The translations under genes were made by a program, and so were the position numbers. A stretch of 11,152 nt of DNA from an uncultured Veillonella sp. (lineage in GTDB: Bacteria > Bacillota > Negativicutes > Veillonellales > Veillonellaceae): the NCBI GenBank assembly GCA_900757715.1, contig CAAEOZ010000324.1, positions 1 through 11,152 on the forward strand, written 5' to 3'. Of the stretch, positions 1 to 7,065 are shown one piece after another. Numbering within the stretch: the first letter of the stretch is position 1; each line of letters starts with the position of its first letter. The notes beneath the pieces were generated by a model. It saw nothing but the letters and a program-made list of their open reading frames with translations, was not told the DNA's origin and did no database searches.

Positions 1-99
1 CAAATGGGTAAAATCGCTATCGATACAGCTCAAAAAGTTATCAAAGGCGAAGCTGTAGAAGCTAAAATCCCTGTAGATCTTAAAGTTGTTACAAAATAA
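1..99 (+). CDS. rbsB: C-terminal end of a ribose-type sugar ABC transporter substrate-binding protein (partial)
   Basis: Only the last 32 codons and a TAA stop are in the window; the gene begins to the left. The residues follow the conserved end of D-ribose periplasmic binding proteins: a helix of the form MGKIAIDTAQKVIKGE, then a final strand ending IPVDLKVVTK. This lines up closely with the E. coli RbsB terminus as I remember it (GVETADKVLKGE...YPVDLKLVVK). Such proteins bind a pentose outside the inner membrane and deliver it to an RbsC/RbsA-type permease. As the last gene before a terminator, it may end an rbs operon. A paralogous sugar-binding protein of the same fold cannot be excluded from so short a piece. 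Confidence 0.75.
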   Translation, partial: QMGKIAIDTAQKVIKGEAVEAKIPVDLKVVTK

Positions 100-120
100 G
101 TGTATATAGAAACTGGGTAC

Positions 121-157
121 AAAAAAAGAGTCGCATCCTTTGATGCGACTCTTTTTA
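121..157. terminator. Bidirectional intrinsic terminator
   Basis: A perfect 10-bp stem (GAGTCGCATC at 128-137, GATGCGACTC at 142-151) with a 4-nt loop is flanked by seven A residues on the left and five T residues on the right. It therefore works as a Rho-independent terminator in both directions. It ends the sugar-binding protein gene on the + strand and the small gene on the minus strand, whose TAA stop (155-157) overlaps the T run. Confidence 0.95.
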
Positions 158-553
158 TTTGGGCTCTCGTTCTAAAAATTCTTTGAAAAACTCAATAAAC
201 CTCGGCAAATAGGTTTGATCTAAACTTTCAATAGTCATATTACATTTGTAATTACAAGTGGTACAGATAGTAACATCCATGATCAAAGCACCCTTTTGGT
301 CTAAAGAGAATGTTAGCGTATCCCCTTCTCCCGTCAGAATATATGTAAAGGTTGCTTTGCCTTTGCAGTTGTCATACAAGTCAACTAATTCTTTATAACC
401 AGCGCGAATTCCTGACCAATCACTAGGGTCAATATATCCAGAACAAATGTTATAGCCCTGTTTAATATATATGCCAAACACACCAAATTGAGATAACTCT
501 GTATCCATATCAAAGGCAATTGTTAAATTTGGTTCATTTACAATTTCATACAT
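155..553 (-). CDS. Small cysteine-containing protein of unknown function, possibly WapI-type immunity-like
   Basis: This 132-residue protein is acidic, has no signal peptide or membrane segment, and looks cytoplasmic. It appears to alternate beta strands with a helix around residues 43-62 (DPSDWSGIRAGYKELVDLYD) and ends in an amphipathic helix after the motif LDQTYLPRFIEFF (111-123). That layout, a D-W-x-x-I pattern mid-protein and a final DQ-x-YL-x-x-x-I helix, is reminiscent of small WapI-type immunity-like proteins, but I did not recognise it firmly. Five cysteines are present, three in a cluster (C97, C100, C104) that could bind metal or respond to redox. An extended -10 and a GGAG about 11 nt before the ATG support this start. 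It lies downstream of the GNAT gene with no terminator seen between, so read-through from the ABC operon is possible. Confidence 0.7.
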   Translation of the reverse strand: MYEIVNEPNLTIAFDMDTELSQFGVFGIYIKQGYNICSGYIDPSDWSGIRAGYKELVDLYDNCKGKATFTYILTGEGDTLTFSLDQKGALIMDVTICTTCNYKCNMTIESLDQTYLPRFIEFFKEFLEREPK

Positions 554-588
554 TCTATGTCACACTCCACAAACAACAATTTTTATTT

Positions 589-597
589 ATTATAGCA
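589..597 (-). promoter_or_regulatory. Extended -10 promoter for the small 132-residue gene
   Basis: Read on the minus strand, the sequence is TGC followed by a perfect TATAAT, an extended -10 (TGnTATAAT). No good -35 is visible 16-18 nt upstream, which is common for extended -10 promoters. The predicted start of transcription is about 30 nt before the ATG at 553. Confidence 0.5.
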
Positions 598-632
598 CTG
601 CATTTGTGAATAAAATAGAAATTTTTACCGTT

Positions 633-1115
633 CTATAACATCTTCTTGAAAAATATAGTCGTATGTACCTTCCCAGGTAGTTGTGTCCGTTTGTATTCCT
701 TAAAGCCAAAGCTTTCATACATTTTCGCAAGCCATGGGTGTTCTGCAGCGGTACCAAGTGTTACGGCTGGTGTTTTATATACATTACGAAGTAGATTTTC
801 TGCTTCTACGAGGACTTCACGAGCATAGCCCTTTCCCTTATGTTCAGGGGCCGTTACAAAGTGTGCAATATGTGGATATACGTCCGGTGTAGCTTTTGGT
901 ATCCAAGGCATGCGGAATGAGATAGAACATACCAAGAAGCCGTCTACATAGAGGCCATATACAGGATATTTTAAGATCCACGCCCGAGACTCTTCTTGGC
1001 TAAAGTTGATGGCATCGAAGGATATAGGATACTTCTTATTCTCTGCATATCCCGCAATCAACACCTCGTGGTACTCAGCCGCATCATCTACGGTTAATTG
1101 TCTAAATTCTTTCAT
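633..1115 (-). CDS. GNAT family N-acetyltransferase, last gene of the ABC operon
   Basis: A 160-residue single-domain protein of the Gcn5-related acetyltransferase fold, which moves an acetyl group from acetyl-CoA to an amine. Motif A, the acetyl-CoA pyrophosphate loop, is at residues 85-102: strand HFVTAP, then HKGKGYAREVL, fitting Q/R-x-x-G-x-G/A with K in the first position. A family-typical YESFGF motif lies near 133-138. The substrate cannot be read from sequence. The gene starts 12 nt after the ATPase stop, with a CGAGGT ribosome binding site at 1121-1126 in that gap, so it is co-transcribed with the importer and may acetylate the imported compound or a product of it. It is about 70% identical (112 of 160 positions, no gaps) to the second GNAT at 9902-10387. 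Confidence 0.93.
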   Translation of the reverse strand: MKEFRQLTVDDAAEYHEVLIAGYAENKKYPISFDAINFSQEESRAWILKYPVYGLYVDGFLVCSISFRMPWIPKATPDVYPHIAHFVTAPEHKGKGYAREVLVEAENLLRNVYKTPAVTLGTAAEHPWLAKMYESFGFKEYKRTQLPGKVHTTIFFKKML

Positions 1116-1127
1116 TATATACCTCGT

Positions 1128-1901
1128 TTAAAGTGCTGCGCTATCTAGAGGCAATTCGCTATCGAGTGTAAGGTAACGGCTCAAGAATTTACGTGTTCGT
1201 TCTTCTTTAGGATGTTCAAGGATCACTTTAGGGTCCCCTTGTTCTACGATGACGCCACCTTCCATGAATACGACTTGGTCAGCTACTTCTTTAGCAAAGC
1301 CAATTTCATGGGTTACAATAATCATGGTTACCTCTAACTCTTTAGCGATTTTGCGGATAACAGCCAATACTTCCCCTACGAGCTCAGGATCAAGGGCTGA
1401 TGTAGGTTCGTCAAAGAGGATCACCTCTGGGTCCATCGCAAGGGCACGGGCGATACCGATACGTTGTTGTTGACCACCGGAAAGTTGTACAGGATAGTAA
1501 TCATCATGGCCTTCCATGCCTACTTCCTTGAGGAAACGTTGGGCAATTTCACGGGCTTCAGATTTTTTCATTTTCTTAACCGTTACAAGACCTTCCATGA
1601 TATTTTCAATAACCGTCTTATTGGAGAATAAGTTATAAGACTGGAACACCATGGATGTATTGCGGCGTACATTTAAAATTTCCTTGTTAGACGCTTTATG
1701 TAAGTCTACAGAAATATCATTTAATTGCATCGTCCCTGCATCGGCCTTTTCAAGGAAGTTCAATGTTCTAAGGAAGGTCGTCTTACCGCTGCCAGATGGG
1801 CCAAGGATAACCGTTACAGACCCTGTTGGCACATGTAGGTCGATGCCCTTTAAAATTTCACGGTTCCCGAAAGATTTATGAATTTGTTTAATATCTATCA
1901 T
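1128..1901 (-). CDS. Polar amino acid ABC transporter ATP-binding protein (GlnQ/HisP/TcyN type)
   Basis: A complete 257-residue ABC ATPase that powers import through the two adjacent permeases at the cytoplasmic face. All motifs are present: Walker A GPSGSGKTT (34-42), Q-loop Q87 in VFQSYNLF, signature LSGGQQQRIGIARAL (140-154), Walker B VILFDEP (160-166), D-loop SALD (168-171) and switch histidine H198 in VTHEIGFA. The SYNLF after the Q-loop and the LSGGQQQR signature are typical of the polar amino acid uptake family. The final stretch, about 15 residues after LSRYL, is a little longer than usual. Its ATG overlaps the upstream permease stop by 4 nt (ATGA), giving translational coupling; a GAGG site lies 9 nt before the start. 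The exact substrate depends on the binding protein, so no symbol is given. Confidence 0.96.
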   Translation of the reverse strand: MIDIKQIHKSFGNREILKGIDLHVPTGSVTVILGPSGSGKTTFLRTLNFLEKADAGTMQLNDISVDLHKASNKEILNVRRNTSMVFQSYNLFSNKTVIENIMEGLVTVKKMKKSEAREIAQRFLKEVGMEGHDDYYPVQLSGGQQQRIGIARALAMDPEVILFDEPTSALDPELVGEVLAVIRKIAKELEVTMIIVTHEIGFAKEVADQVVFMEGGVIVEQGDPKVILEHPKEERTRKFLSRYLTLDSELPLDSAAL

Positions 1902-2614
1902 AATGCATTACCTCGTTTATACTTGCTTGCATAGACTTCTAAACGATGGAAGATAAACTCAAAGACAATCCCCATCACCCAAAATAGACCGGCCACCACG
2001 ATATAGGCCTCAAAATACTGTGAATTTTCCTCTGTATATAACTTTGCTGCGCCGAACAATTCAATAACAGTTATAACGAATACGATGCTCGTACTCTTCA
2101 TGGTGTTAAGGAATTGGTTAGTAAATAGGGGCAACGCAAAGACCGTCGCTTGCGGCAATACGATGCGACGGAATGCTTGAAACCAGGTCATACCAATAGC
2201 TTGAGCTGCTTCCATTTGTCCTTTCGGTACAGATTGTAAGGCAGCGCGGAAGATTTCACTCAAATAGGCCCCTGTATGCAACGTCAAGCCTACAACGGCT
2301 ACGAAGGTAGCTGGCACCTTTTCAAACGGCACATGCACCCCCGTTTGATCCTCTAGTGCGAGGAATAGAATTGGCAAGCCATAGTACACTAGATATAAGA
2401 GAACCATGTTCGGAATACTACGGCACAATAATACGTACAAGTAGCTGAGCTGCCTGAGCACAGGTACTTTATTTTGTTGTAGCACGCAACTTAATAGCCC
2501 TAGGATTGTACCCAAACCAACGCTAAGGAAGGTAATCATGAGGGTTACTTTCACATAAGGAATGACAGCAAAGAAGGTGCCATAAATATAGGTTGAATCA
2601 ATAATATGTCCCAT
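1898..2614 (-). CDS. Amino acid ABC transporter permease, second of the pair
   Basis: This 238-residue inner-membrane protein is of the His/Glu/Gln/Arg permease family (3-5 membrane helices). The N-terminal helix starts near residue 20 (VKVTLMITFLSVGLGTILGL). The EAA loop that contacts the ATPase is E135-A-A-x-x-x-G141 with LP at 153-154, followed by a hydrophobic region to about 222. The usual R-G-T-P after the second helix reads RSIPNM (65-70). It follows the other permease by 6 nt and overlaps the ATPase start by 4 nt. Two unlike permeases with one ATPase suggest a heterodimeric pore, as in TcyL/TcyM or HisQ/HisM systems. Confidence 0.94.
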   Translation of the reverse strand: MGHIIDSTYIYGTFFAVIPYVKVTLMITFLSVGLGTILGLLSCVLQQNKVPVLRQLSYLYVLLCRSIPNMVLLYLVYYGLPILFLALEDQTGVHVPFEKVPATFVAVVGLTLHTGAYLSEIFRAALQSVPKGQMEAAQAIGMTWFQAFRRIVLPQATVFALPLFTNQFLNTMKSTSIVFVITVIELFGAAKLYTEENSQYFEAYIVVAGLFWVMGIVFEFIFHRLEVYASKYKRGNAL

Positions 2615-2620
2615 AAGCCC

Positions 2621-3337
2621 CTACTCCTCACTGATCAAAATGCGTTGCGTTTCCTTGCCCGCAACGGTAAAACGTTTTTCAAGCAATCGGCCCAAGAGGG
2701 ACACGATGATAATTAAAATGCCATAAATAATGGCCGCATCGACGAATAACTCAAGATAGCGCTGGCTATTGCCACCCATGAGATCCGCCTTACGCATCAT
2801 ATCCACAACGCCGACGTTAAAGATGAGCGCCGTCCCTTTCAACATGCCGATAACGAGGTTCGTCAACGGTGGAATGCTCATGGTGAAAGCCTGCGGCAAA
2901 ATGATGCGCACATAGCTTTGGAACTCGGTCATACCAAGACTCTTAGCGGCTTCCTTCTCACCAGGTACAACCGCATCAATACTGGAGCGCATGATTTCAG
3001 CACTATAAGCCGCAATATGCAATGTAAACACGGCATACACGAATACGAGACCCGGCACATTTCTCATGTTAAGCCCCATATGAGACATGATTTCTGGCAC
3101 CCCAAAGTAAATGAGGAAGAGCTGTACCAAGAACGGCGTACCCCGCATAAAAGAGATAAAGACAATAAAAAATTGGTTTAATACTGGTACCTTCTTGAGG
3201 CGAATGATGGCTATGATAGAGCCCAAAATAACACCTAAGATTGCAGAAATAACGGTGATGAGCACCGTTACGTGAACATAATTCAAGAGCTGTGGAAACG
3301 CTTGGATCATGTAGGACACATCAAAATACTTGCCCAC
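2621..3337 (-). CDS. Amino acid ABC transporter permease, first of the pair
   Basis: Also 238 residues and of the same permease family, but clearly diverged from its partner. Membrane segments are visible around 22-47, 54-80, 94-117, 150-180 and 196-217. The RGTPFLVQL motif (65-73) and the EAA loop (E129-A-A, G135, LP at 148-149) are both canonical. It starts 55 nt after the binding-protein gene stop, across a GC-rich hairpin, with GAGGTG about 9 nt before the ATG. The C-terminal tail (GKETQRILISEE) is cytoplasmic. Equal length and the same domain layout in both permeases support a heterodimer. Confidence 0.94.
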   Translation of the reverse strand: MGKYFDVSYMIQAFPQLLNYVHVTVLITVISAILGVILGSIIAIIRLKKVPVLNQFFIVFISFMRGTPFLVQLFLIYFGVPEIMSHMGLNMRNVPGLVFVYAVFTLHIAAYSAEIMRSSIDAVVPGEKEAAKSLGMTEFQSYVRIILPQAFTMSIPPLTNLVIGMLKGTALIFNVGVVDMMRKADLMGGNSQRYLELFVDAAIIYGILIIIVSLLGRLLEKRFTVAGKETQRILISEE

Positions 3338-3369
3338 AGTAGCACCTCACTTCTAGACATAATAGAATA

Positions 3370-3387
3370 AGGCCGCCAAGGCGGCCT
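3370..3387 (-). other. GC-rich intra-operon hairpin between binding-protein and permease genes
   Basis: AGGCCGCC and GGCGGCCT form a perfect 8-bp stem separated by only two bases, in the 55-nt gap after the binding-protein stop. On the minus strand it is followed by TTATTCTATT, which is U-rich but not a true U run. It is best read as a partial terminator or a 3' end stabiliser that keeps more mRNA for the binding protein than for the permeases, a common arrangement in binding-protein operons. Confidence 0.6.
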
Positions 3388-3392
3388 ATTCG

Positions 3393-4232
3393 TTATTTTT
3401 GTGTTGGATCGAATGTGTAATCCCCACCAAGATATTGTTCAGAAAGTTTTTTCAACGTACCGTCAGCACGCATTTCTTTCATCGTTTTATCGATTTTTTC
3501 GTTTACTTGTTTCATATCATCTGTGCGTTTAGACAAGAAATATGTTGGTACTACTGCCAATACATCGCCTACGGCTTTAAGTGGCAAGCCACGGTCCTTA
3601 ATAGCAGAGTTAATTACGTATTCGTACTCACCGGCTGCATCGGCACGGCCTGTAGCAACGAGATTCAATGTTTCGGCACCGGCTTTATCTGTATAGATCA
3701 CTTCAATTTGCGGATTCGCTGTTTCGTTGAATTGTTTTACTAATTCGTTGAACTCAGAAGATGTAGTAACGGCGATTTTTTTGCCTTTCAAATCATCTAA
3801 TTTAGAAATGTCATTGCGGTCATTTTTCACCACTAATTTACGTGTAGAGTAGTTATTAACCTCATTTGTGTAGTAGTATTTTGCTTCACGAGTTGGATTA
3901 CGGCGCATTTGGTTTGCAATCATATCGACTTGGCCTGCATCCATCGCTACGAAGGCAGCATCAACGGCCATAGGCTTGAAGTTGAAGTGAAGGTCTGGAT
4001 TACGACGCTCAATTTCTTTTAACAGTTCTACGTCAAAACCAGTAAGGTTGCCGTTATCGTCTGTATAGGAATACGGGCGAACTGTACCGCGTGTAGCTAC
4101 GTTAACCACTTTGGCATCTGGATTCACCTTTGTTTCTTTTGATGTATCATCACCGCAACCAGCCACAACGAGCACGCCTAGTGCTAATGCACCGATGGCA
4201 AATAATTTTGTCAATTTCTTTGTATTAAACAT
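3393..4232 (-). CDS. Amino acid ABC transporter substrate-binding lipoprotein (SBP family 3)
   Basis: A 279-residue lipoprotein that captures the substrate outside the inner membrane. The start at 4232 is chosen because AAGGAG lies 6 nt upstream and a clean lipoprotein signal follows: basic residues 5-9, hydrophobic stretch to residue 23, and lipobox VAGC with lipid-accepting C26. The frame is open to an ATG at 4301, but that would put 23 charged residues before the signal. Family 3 hallmarks are the strand VVNVATRGTVRPYSY (42-56), GFDVELLKEI (65-74), the region VDMIANQ (102-108), and R115, the likely ligand-carboxylate arginine, in NPTREAKYYYT. The IANQ and PTREAKY pattern is reminiscent of cystine-binding TcyA/TcyJ/TcyK proteins, so cystine or a related amino acid is my best guess, unproven. 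Its first 8 nt overlap the end of the MmgE/PrpD gene, so the two are translationally coupled. Confidence 0.93.
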   Translation of the reverse strand: MFNTKKLTKLFAIGALALGVLVVAGCGDDTSKETKVNPDAKVVNVATRGTVRPYSYTDDNGNLTGFDVELLKEIERRNPDLHFNFKPMAVDAAFVAMDAGQVDMIANQMRRNPTREAKYYYTNEVNNYSTRKLVVKNDRNDISKLDDLKGKKIAVTTSSEFNELVKQFNETANPQIEVIYTDKAGAETLNLVATGRADAAGEYEYVINSAIKDRGLPLKAVGDVLAVVPTYFLSKRTDDMKQVNEKIDKTMKEMRADGTLKKLSEQYLGGDYTFDPTQK

Positions 4233-5715
4233 GTAACACTCCTTCTCCTCGCAAGGTGCGTAGGAACGGCTCCACCTCATCTGTATTGGTAAAAGCCTCA
4301 ATAACTCTATCTATTTGTTTTGTCTCTAAGGTGAGACCTAGTTTAATGCGTATATCCTCTAGGTTGAGAGGATTATTCGGCGATCCTTTCGGATTGTTCA
4401 CCGTTTCTGTGAAAGTATCCCCATTTTTCAGTGTAACGGTTACCTTTGTAATCCGTTCACTTTGGGATACCTTCGGTAAGTCATAGACACGCTCTATTCG
4501 CGACATACAGTCTCGTACTTCTTGGTCTATGGTATCTATCTTGAATAACTCATCCTGTACAGCCCCATAGGCTAGGACTTGATACACGATGTACTCTATG
4601 GAAAACTGCCCTTCTCGACCTGTACTTGGTGTTGTATAACGCAACGCCGCATCAGCACTAGGCGGGAAGTGAACAGTAACTCGATCTATATCCTCCCAAA
4701 AGGAGAAATCGGGGGTGGCACATAGTCTACATTGATCTTGTTCCTCTACATCTGGTGAAAGGTAGTTATGTTTAGATACATACGAAGAGGATGTATATAG
4801 TCTATGTGCCACGATTTCTGCTGCTTCAGCGCCACAAATAGCTGCCGAGCAATAGGGGTGGACTTTCATCCACAAACCAGGCTCAATGAGTTGTCCTAGT
4901 GCTAACCAACGGTTAACAATGTCATTTGATGTAACGGTAATATTACCGATTGTTTTAAACCAACCCCGTTCAGGGTCAAAAGGTTTTGTACTTGTTTGAA
5001 GTGATGTATGTTGCAACAGTTCGTAAGCCCATACGCCATTGCGTGCTGCCAGTCCCGCATGGAGAGGCTTACCATCTGTACCACTTTGAAAGAACATGCC
5101 CGCCGATTGTGTGGCAGCCAGAGATAAGAGGTGAGCCAAGTTTTCACCATGAAGGCCTCGCAAAGCCCCTATAGCGGCCGCTGCCCCAATAACACCAACG
5201 GTCCCCGTAGAATGCCATCCTTGGGTCCGATGGGCGGGGTTGATGAGGGAACCAATGATTCCCTCTAGCTCGGCACCAATGATATAAGCACGAAGGAAAT
5301 CGTGCCATGTATCCGTCGGCTCTAGCACGGCTAGTAAAGCAGAATATAAAACAGTACTGAAGTGACCAGCTAGATTCGCTTGCGCATCATCAAAATCTAG
5401 ATAATGGGAGGCAAAGCCATAATACAAAGCCTTATCAGCTTTAGATACATTCTCTATTGCTAAGCCAGTATTGCCCTCTGATATAACCTTGCCACTCAAA
5501 ACACTGGAGTTCATGTCCCGGCTAACATCCGAGCTTATAGATGACTTAGCCCCTATAAAGCTAGCTAACTCTTGAACGGCTTGTTCGCTCTCTGCTGGTG
5601 CTAAGGATGCCAGATAATCTAGAAAGGCAATGCGAGACACTGCTAGGAGGTCCTCTCGATTCGTCACATCCGTTTGTTCTATGTAGTTCACAATCGTCTG
5701 TGTTACAGAATCCAT
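4225..5715 (-). CDS. MmgE/PrpD family protein
   Basis: A 496-residue cytoplasmic enzyme of the family containing 2-methylcitrate dehydratase PrpD, cis-aconitate decarboxylase and iminodisuccinate epimerase, which act on di- and tricarboxylates. Family motifs occur in order: SHYLDFDD (103-110), GWHSTGTVGVIGAAAA (166-181), DGKPLHAGLAARNG (214-227, with K216 and H219), MKVHPYC (283-289) and the C-terminal lid strand FSIEYIVYQVLAYG (371-384). It is longer than the usual roughly 450 residues, mainly from an insert near 305-340 holding C329-x-x-C332. The ribosome binding site AAAGGGAG precedes the ATG by about 5 nt. The stop overlaps the binding-protein start, tying the enzyme to the importer. I infer that it processes an imported amino-acid-like compound or a product of it. 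The actual reaction cannot be read from sequence, and a propionate pathway role is unlikely because no prpB or prpC gene is nearby. Confidence 0.92.
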   Translation of the reverse strand: MDSVTQTIVNYIEQTDVTNREDLLAVSRIAFLDYLASLAPAESEQAVQELASFIGAKSSISSDVSRDMNSSVLSGKVISEGNTGLAIENVSKADKALYYGFASHYLDFDDAQANLAGHFSTVLYSALLAVLEPTDTWHDFLRAYIIGAELEGIIGSLINPAHRTQGWHSTGTVGVIGAAAAIGALRGLHGENLAHLLSLAATQSAGMFFQSGTDGKPLHAGLAARNGVWAYELLQHTSLQTSTKPFDPERGWFKTIGNITVTSNDIVNRWLALGQLIEPGLWMKVHPYCSAAICGAEAAEIVAHRLYTSSSYVSKHNYLSPDVEEQDQCRLCATPDFSFWEDIDRVTVHFPPSADAALRYTTPSTGREGQFSIEYIVYQVLAYGAVQDELFKIDTIDQEVRDCMSRIERVYDLPKVSQSERITKVTVTLKNGDTFTETVNNPKGSPNNPLNLEDIRIKLGLTLETKQIDRVIEAFTNTDEVEPFLRTLRGEGVLHV

Positions 5716-5740
5716 AAAGTCTCCCTTTCAGTTATCTATA

Positions 5741-5768
5741 ATTAAATATATATCGATTGATTCGTCAG
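5741..5768 (-). promoter_or_regulatory. Candidate promoter for the MmgE/PrpD-ABC-GNAT operon
   Basis: On the minus strand, CTGACG (4 of 6 to TTGACA, 5763-5768) lies 16 nt before TTTAAT (5 of 6 to TATAAT, 5741-5746), giving a leader of about 20 nt. It is the best candidate in the 124-nt gap after the reductase gene. The region is AT-rich, so a chance match is possible and the reductase promoter could also drive the operon by read-through. Confidence 0.35.
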
Positions 5769-5785
5769 TAATGTATCAGATTTCA

Positions 5786-5802
5786 TAGTAAAAGATTTAC
5801 TA
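5786..5802. promoter_or_regulatory. Perfect inverted repeat upstream of the operon promoter, possible operator
   Basis: TAGTAAA and TTTACTA form 7-bp arms around a 3-nt spacer. The site lies 17 nt upstream of the candidate -35, where an activator could bind. There is no U run, so it is not a terminator for the reductase gene. Function is inferred from position and symmetry only. Confidence 0.35.
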
Positions 5803-5839
5803 AATACAGTTCAGACAACATATAAATTTACTGCCTATT

Positions 5840-6955
5840 TTATTTACCAAATTTTTCAGCCCGATCATTTGGCTCTAACCAAATAGAGTCGTCTGGACCT
5901 TTTGGAACAAGGCGTGGTAGATCTTCAAATGGTGTATGGTCTACATAGTAGAAACGTTTACGCATAGAGTCGAAGTCTGTTGTACCGCCGAATGCTGGAT
6001 TGGAATACAAGTCCTTCGCATAGTTCCATAGGTTTGGATAGTCTACGAGACGTTTTTTATTTACCAAGTATTTTTGGTAGAATACGAGGTCAAAGCGCGC
6101 CAATGTTGGGAAAATACGGATATCTGGATCGGTAATCGTATCACCCATCAAATAACGTTGCTTGCTAAGGCCTTCTTCGAGCCAGTCCAAGCGAGCAAAG
6201 ATACGGTCGTAGTAGTATTCGTAATCTTTTTGGTTTGTTACGAGAGCTGCCAAGTTTACCGCTAAGTTAAAATCAGCGTAGATAATAACGTTCAACGCAT
6301 CGATATCGGCACGTAATTCCTCTGGATAAATATCTGGTGCATCAGGAGAGATGAAATCTTTAAAGCCCAATGCTAATTCCGTTGTTAACGCATGGTAGTC
6401 GTTGTTTACTACGGCACCAGTCGTAACATCTACAATGGCTGGTACCGTGGAACGTGCGTCATAGTTAGGATCACCTTTGCGATAGGCTTCACCTAAGGAG
6501 TGAATGCCTAATACAGGGTCTTTCTCATCCTTATCAAGGGTGAAAAACCAATCTGCAATAACACCTGCTGGACGCAATGGATCAACTGTACCTTTAGAGA
6601 TTACCTTATCTAGACCGAGCAAATCGATGGCGATAGCAATGCGATGGGCCCAAGGACAATGCTTAGACCATACAAGGCGGTAACGATCTTTTTCTACAGG
6701 TAAAAACCCTGGTTCACTGCCAAAAGGTGTTGTGAATTGAGGCTCTTCACTATCAGAATATTTTTGACGACGGTTAAAATTCGATGCATCTTTACCTTCA
6801 TACTCCTTTTGCTCCCCTTGAGAACGAGGGTTACTAGATTGAAACTCAGAAAAATCGATGGGGCAAGGATTCATGGCGCGTTGGAACTCAACCTCTTTTC
6901 GAGCTGCCGTAATGGTAGGATCCTTGATTTTACTTACATCTACGTGTTCACTCAT
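5840..6955 (-). CDS. Glutathionyl-hydroquinone reductase-like protein (Xi-class GST, YqjG/ECM4 family)
   Basis: A 371-residue cytoplasmic protein with a thioredoxin-like domain followed by an all-helical GST C-terminal domain. The family signature WSKHCPWAHR is at 96-105, with C100 as the expected catalytic cysteine that takes a thiol off S-conjugated hydroquinones. The proline-containing loop STVPAIVD (about 168-175) is also present. The C-terminal helical domain includes YLMGDTITDPDIRIFPTLARFD, the usual GST N-capping region with D-x-D-x-R. The N-terminus is about 35-40 residues longer than E. coli YqjG. Where GSH-dependent members carry an E-S-x-E type G-site, this one reads VVNNDYHALTTEL, so the thiol used may differ. 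AAGGAG lies 6 nt before the ATG. It has its own promoter with a striking dyad, suggesting induction by quinone, electrophile or redox stress; that regulation is inference. Confidence 0.88.
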   Translation of the reverse strand: MSEHVDVSKIKDPTITAARKEVEFQRAMNPCPIDFSEFQSSNPRSQGEQKEYEGKDASNFNRRQKYSDSEEPQFTTPFGSEPGFLPVEKDRYRLVWSKHCPWAHRIAIAIDLLGLDKVISKGTVDPLRPAGVIADWFFTLDKDEKDPVLGIHSLGEAYRKGDPNYDARSTVPAIVDVTTGAVVNNDYHALTTELALGFKDFISPDAPDIYPEELRADIDALNVIIYADFNLAVNLAALVTNQKDYEYYYDRIFARLDWLEEGLSKQRYLMGDTITDPDIRIFPTLARFDLVFYQKYLVNKKRLVDYPNLWNYAKDLYSNPAFGGTTDFDSMRKRFYYVDHTPFEDLPRLVPKGPDDSIWLEPNDRAEKFGK

Positions 6956-7065
6956 TCTATACTCCTTATAGAGGTCATCCCCATTAGCTTTATTCCACTT
7001 TTTATGGTGAAAGCTTCTGTGATATTCCTCAATTATTCCTACTAGTTCAATATGATTATAAACCC

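Noticed and set aside
4233..4301. Upstream in-frame ATG giving the binding protein 23 extra residues
   Set aside because: The extension is charged, precedes the lipoprotein signal, and overlaps the MmgE/PrpD gene further; the ATG at 4232 has an AAGGAG 6 nt upstream.
6737..7045. A + strand open frame of 102 codons across the reductase 5' end
   Set aside because: It lies opposite a well-supported gene and its promoter leader, has no clear ribosome binding site and reads as a low-complexity hydrophobic product.
6956..7065. Possible riboswitch in the 100-nt leader of the reductase gene
   Set aside because: Only a weak AGCTTT/AAAGCT pairing is visible, and I recognise no conserved riboswitch core.
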